Shown here piece after piece: positions 7,062 to 7,527 of a stretch of DNA of 7,527 nucleotides. The position numbers were made by a program, and so were the translations under genes. Under the pieces are notes generated by a model. The model was not told where the DNA came from. It ran no database searches and saw only the letters and a program-made list of their open reading frames with translations. The stretch is from Acidimicrobiia bacterium (lineage in GTDB: Bacteria; Actinomycetota; Acidimicrobiia; Spongiisociales; UBA5794). The stretch lies in NCBI GenBank assembly GCA_029934555.1, contig JAOZMA010000020.1:1-7527 (forward strand), written 5' to 3'. Within the stretch, counting starts at the first letter, position 1. Every line of letters begins with the position of its first letter.

Positions 7062-7454
7062 TCAGCCGGGAAGGAGCTTCCGGAGCGGACCGGGCACGAT
7101 CTCTGCGCCCCACTCCGTCGCGGCGAGCACGAGATCGAGCGAATCCTCGGAACCGTCCCAGTGTTCGTCGACGAGCTCACGGCCCGCTCCGTCGATCAGA
7201 TGGTTCAAGGCGATCGCTACGACGATCAAATCGTCGAGCTGGCCGATCCCGGCGATGAAGTCCGGGATCAGGTCGATCGGCGAGACGACGTAGATCATCG
7301 CTGCGGCTGCGAACGCCTTCCGCTTCACCGAGACGCGTGGATCGCGGGCGATCCGACCAAGGAGTTTGACGATGTTGGGGATCAGGAGGACCGCCTCGAG
7401 AGCGATCGCACGGGCGTCGCGCTTCGGAACCGGGTTCGAGTCGAGTCTTGACAT
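7062..7454 (-). CDS. DUF1232 (YkvA-type) small membrane-associated protein
   Basis: A 130-residue protein of unknown function. It carries the DUF1232 signature YVVSPIDLIPDFIAGIGQLDD (about residues 55-75), preceded by a basic stretch (RVSVKRKAF) and an alanine-rich hydrophobic segment, and followed by a second hydrophobic stretch (LIVVAIALNHLI). This pattern suggests a helical hairpin that touches or crosses the membrane. Family members are widespread in bacteria, but no biochemical role is established to my knowledge. The ATG at 7454 is taken as start. A GTG at 7460 is equally in frame, adds two residues, and forms a GTGA overlap with the stop of the upstream partial gene; neither has a visible ribosome site. 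Translation is probably coupled to the upstream gene. The acidic C-terminal half (DEHWDGSEDSLDL) is not part of the motif. Confidence 0.85.
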   Translation of the reverse strand: MSRLDSNPVPKRDARAIALEAVLLIPNIVKLLGRIARDPRVSVKRKAFAAAAMIYVVSPIDLIPDFIAGIGQLDDLIVVAIALNHLIDGAGRELVDEHWDGSEDSLDLVLAATEWGAEIVPGPLRKLLPG

Positions 7455-7456
7455 GG

Positions 7457-7527
7457 TCACGAGCGTATCGACGAAGCGAGGTAAGCGGCACCGATCGCCC
7501 CCGCACGCGGACCGGCGCCGGCCACCA
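7457..7527 (-). CDS. C-terminal 22 codons of an upstream gene, possibly a ROK-family sugar kinase
   Basis: An open frame enters from the right edge and ends at TGA (7459-7457). Its last residues include GPRAGAIGAAYLA, which resembles the conserved C-terminal helix of ROK-family glucokinases (typically LG..AG.IGAA.LA). Only 22 codons are visible, so coding status and family are both provisional. The stop forms a GTGA overlap with a possible GTG start of the DUF1232 gene, which supports a real gene end here and an operon arrangement. A glucokinase would fit loosely with the nearby glycogen phosphorylase, but that gene is on the other strand. Confidence 0.45.
   Translation of the reverse strand, partial: VAGAGPRAGAIGAAYLASSIRS

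Noticed and set aside
7462..7467. TACGCT box seven bases before the DUF1232 ATG, like the one before the aminotransferase
   Set aside because: It lies within the apparent coding end of the upstream gene, and the GTGA junction explains initiation by coupling. I keep it as a coincidence unless a transcript start is mapped there.
1..7527. A new defence system, mobile element, CRISPR array or secondary-metabolite cluster
   Set aside because: All identified genes are housekeeping families. I saw no transposase, integrase, direct-repeat array, terminal inverted repeat, or polyketide synthase domains beyond standard type II fatty-acid enzymes.

Overview
The window looks like ordinary chromosomal DNA from a high-GC bacterium, most likely an actinomycete-type lineage (Actinomycetota, possibly an early-branching class). 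This rests on G/C-ending codons, gene starts that use either strong Shine-Dalgarno sequences or an apparently leaderless start, a short GlgP-type alpha-glucan phosphorylase, and near-total coding density. I cannot place it more precisely without a search. There are no mobile elements, CRISPR arrays, tRNAs or rRNAs that I can see. The only real gap is 110 bases between two divergent genes.

Positions 1-3588, minus strand: a compact type II fatty-acid synthesis operon transcribed fabD > fabH > fabG > acpP > fabF, with fabF running off the left edge. Spacing is 25 bases, a 4-base ATGA overlap, 23 bases and 21 bases, so one transcript is likely. FabD loads malonate onto ACP. FabH makes the first condensation. 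FabG reduces the beta-ketoacyl-ACP. AcpP carries the chain. FabF elongates it. All catalytic residues I could check are present. FabF is cut off before its two catalytic histidines.

Positions 3589-3698: the divergent intergenic region between fabD and glgP, which must hold the fab operon's nearest promoter and the glgP promoter.

Positions 3699-5831, plus strand: a 710-residue GT35 alpha-glucan (glycogen) phosphorylase. Its stop codon overlaps the stop of the convergent gene on the other strand by four bases.

Positions 5828-7527, minus strand: an AlaC-like class I aminotransferase, a small DUF1232 (YkvA-type) membrane-associated protein, and the last 22 codons of an upstream gene whose C-terminus resembles ROK-family sugar kinases. 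The ROK-like gene and the DUF1232 gene touch at a GTGA stop/start junction. The aminotransferase follows after 55 bases and may also have its own leaderless promoter.

Overall this is housekeeping lipid, glycogen and alanine metabolism. I found no convincing new biological system. The points worth a second look are small: the FabH C-terminal extension, the leaderless aminotransferase start, the overlapping stops, the compact phosphorylase, and strong GATC enrichment.
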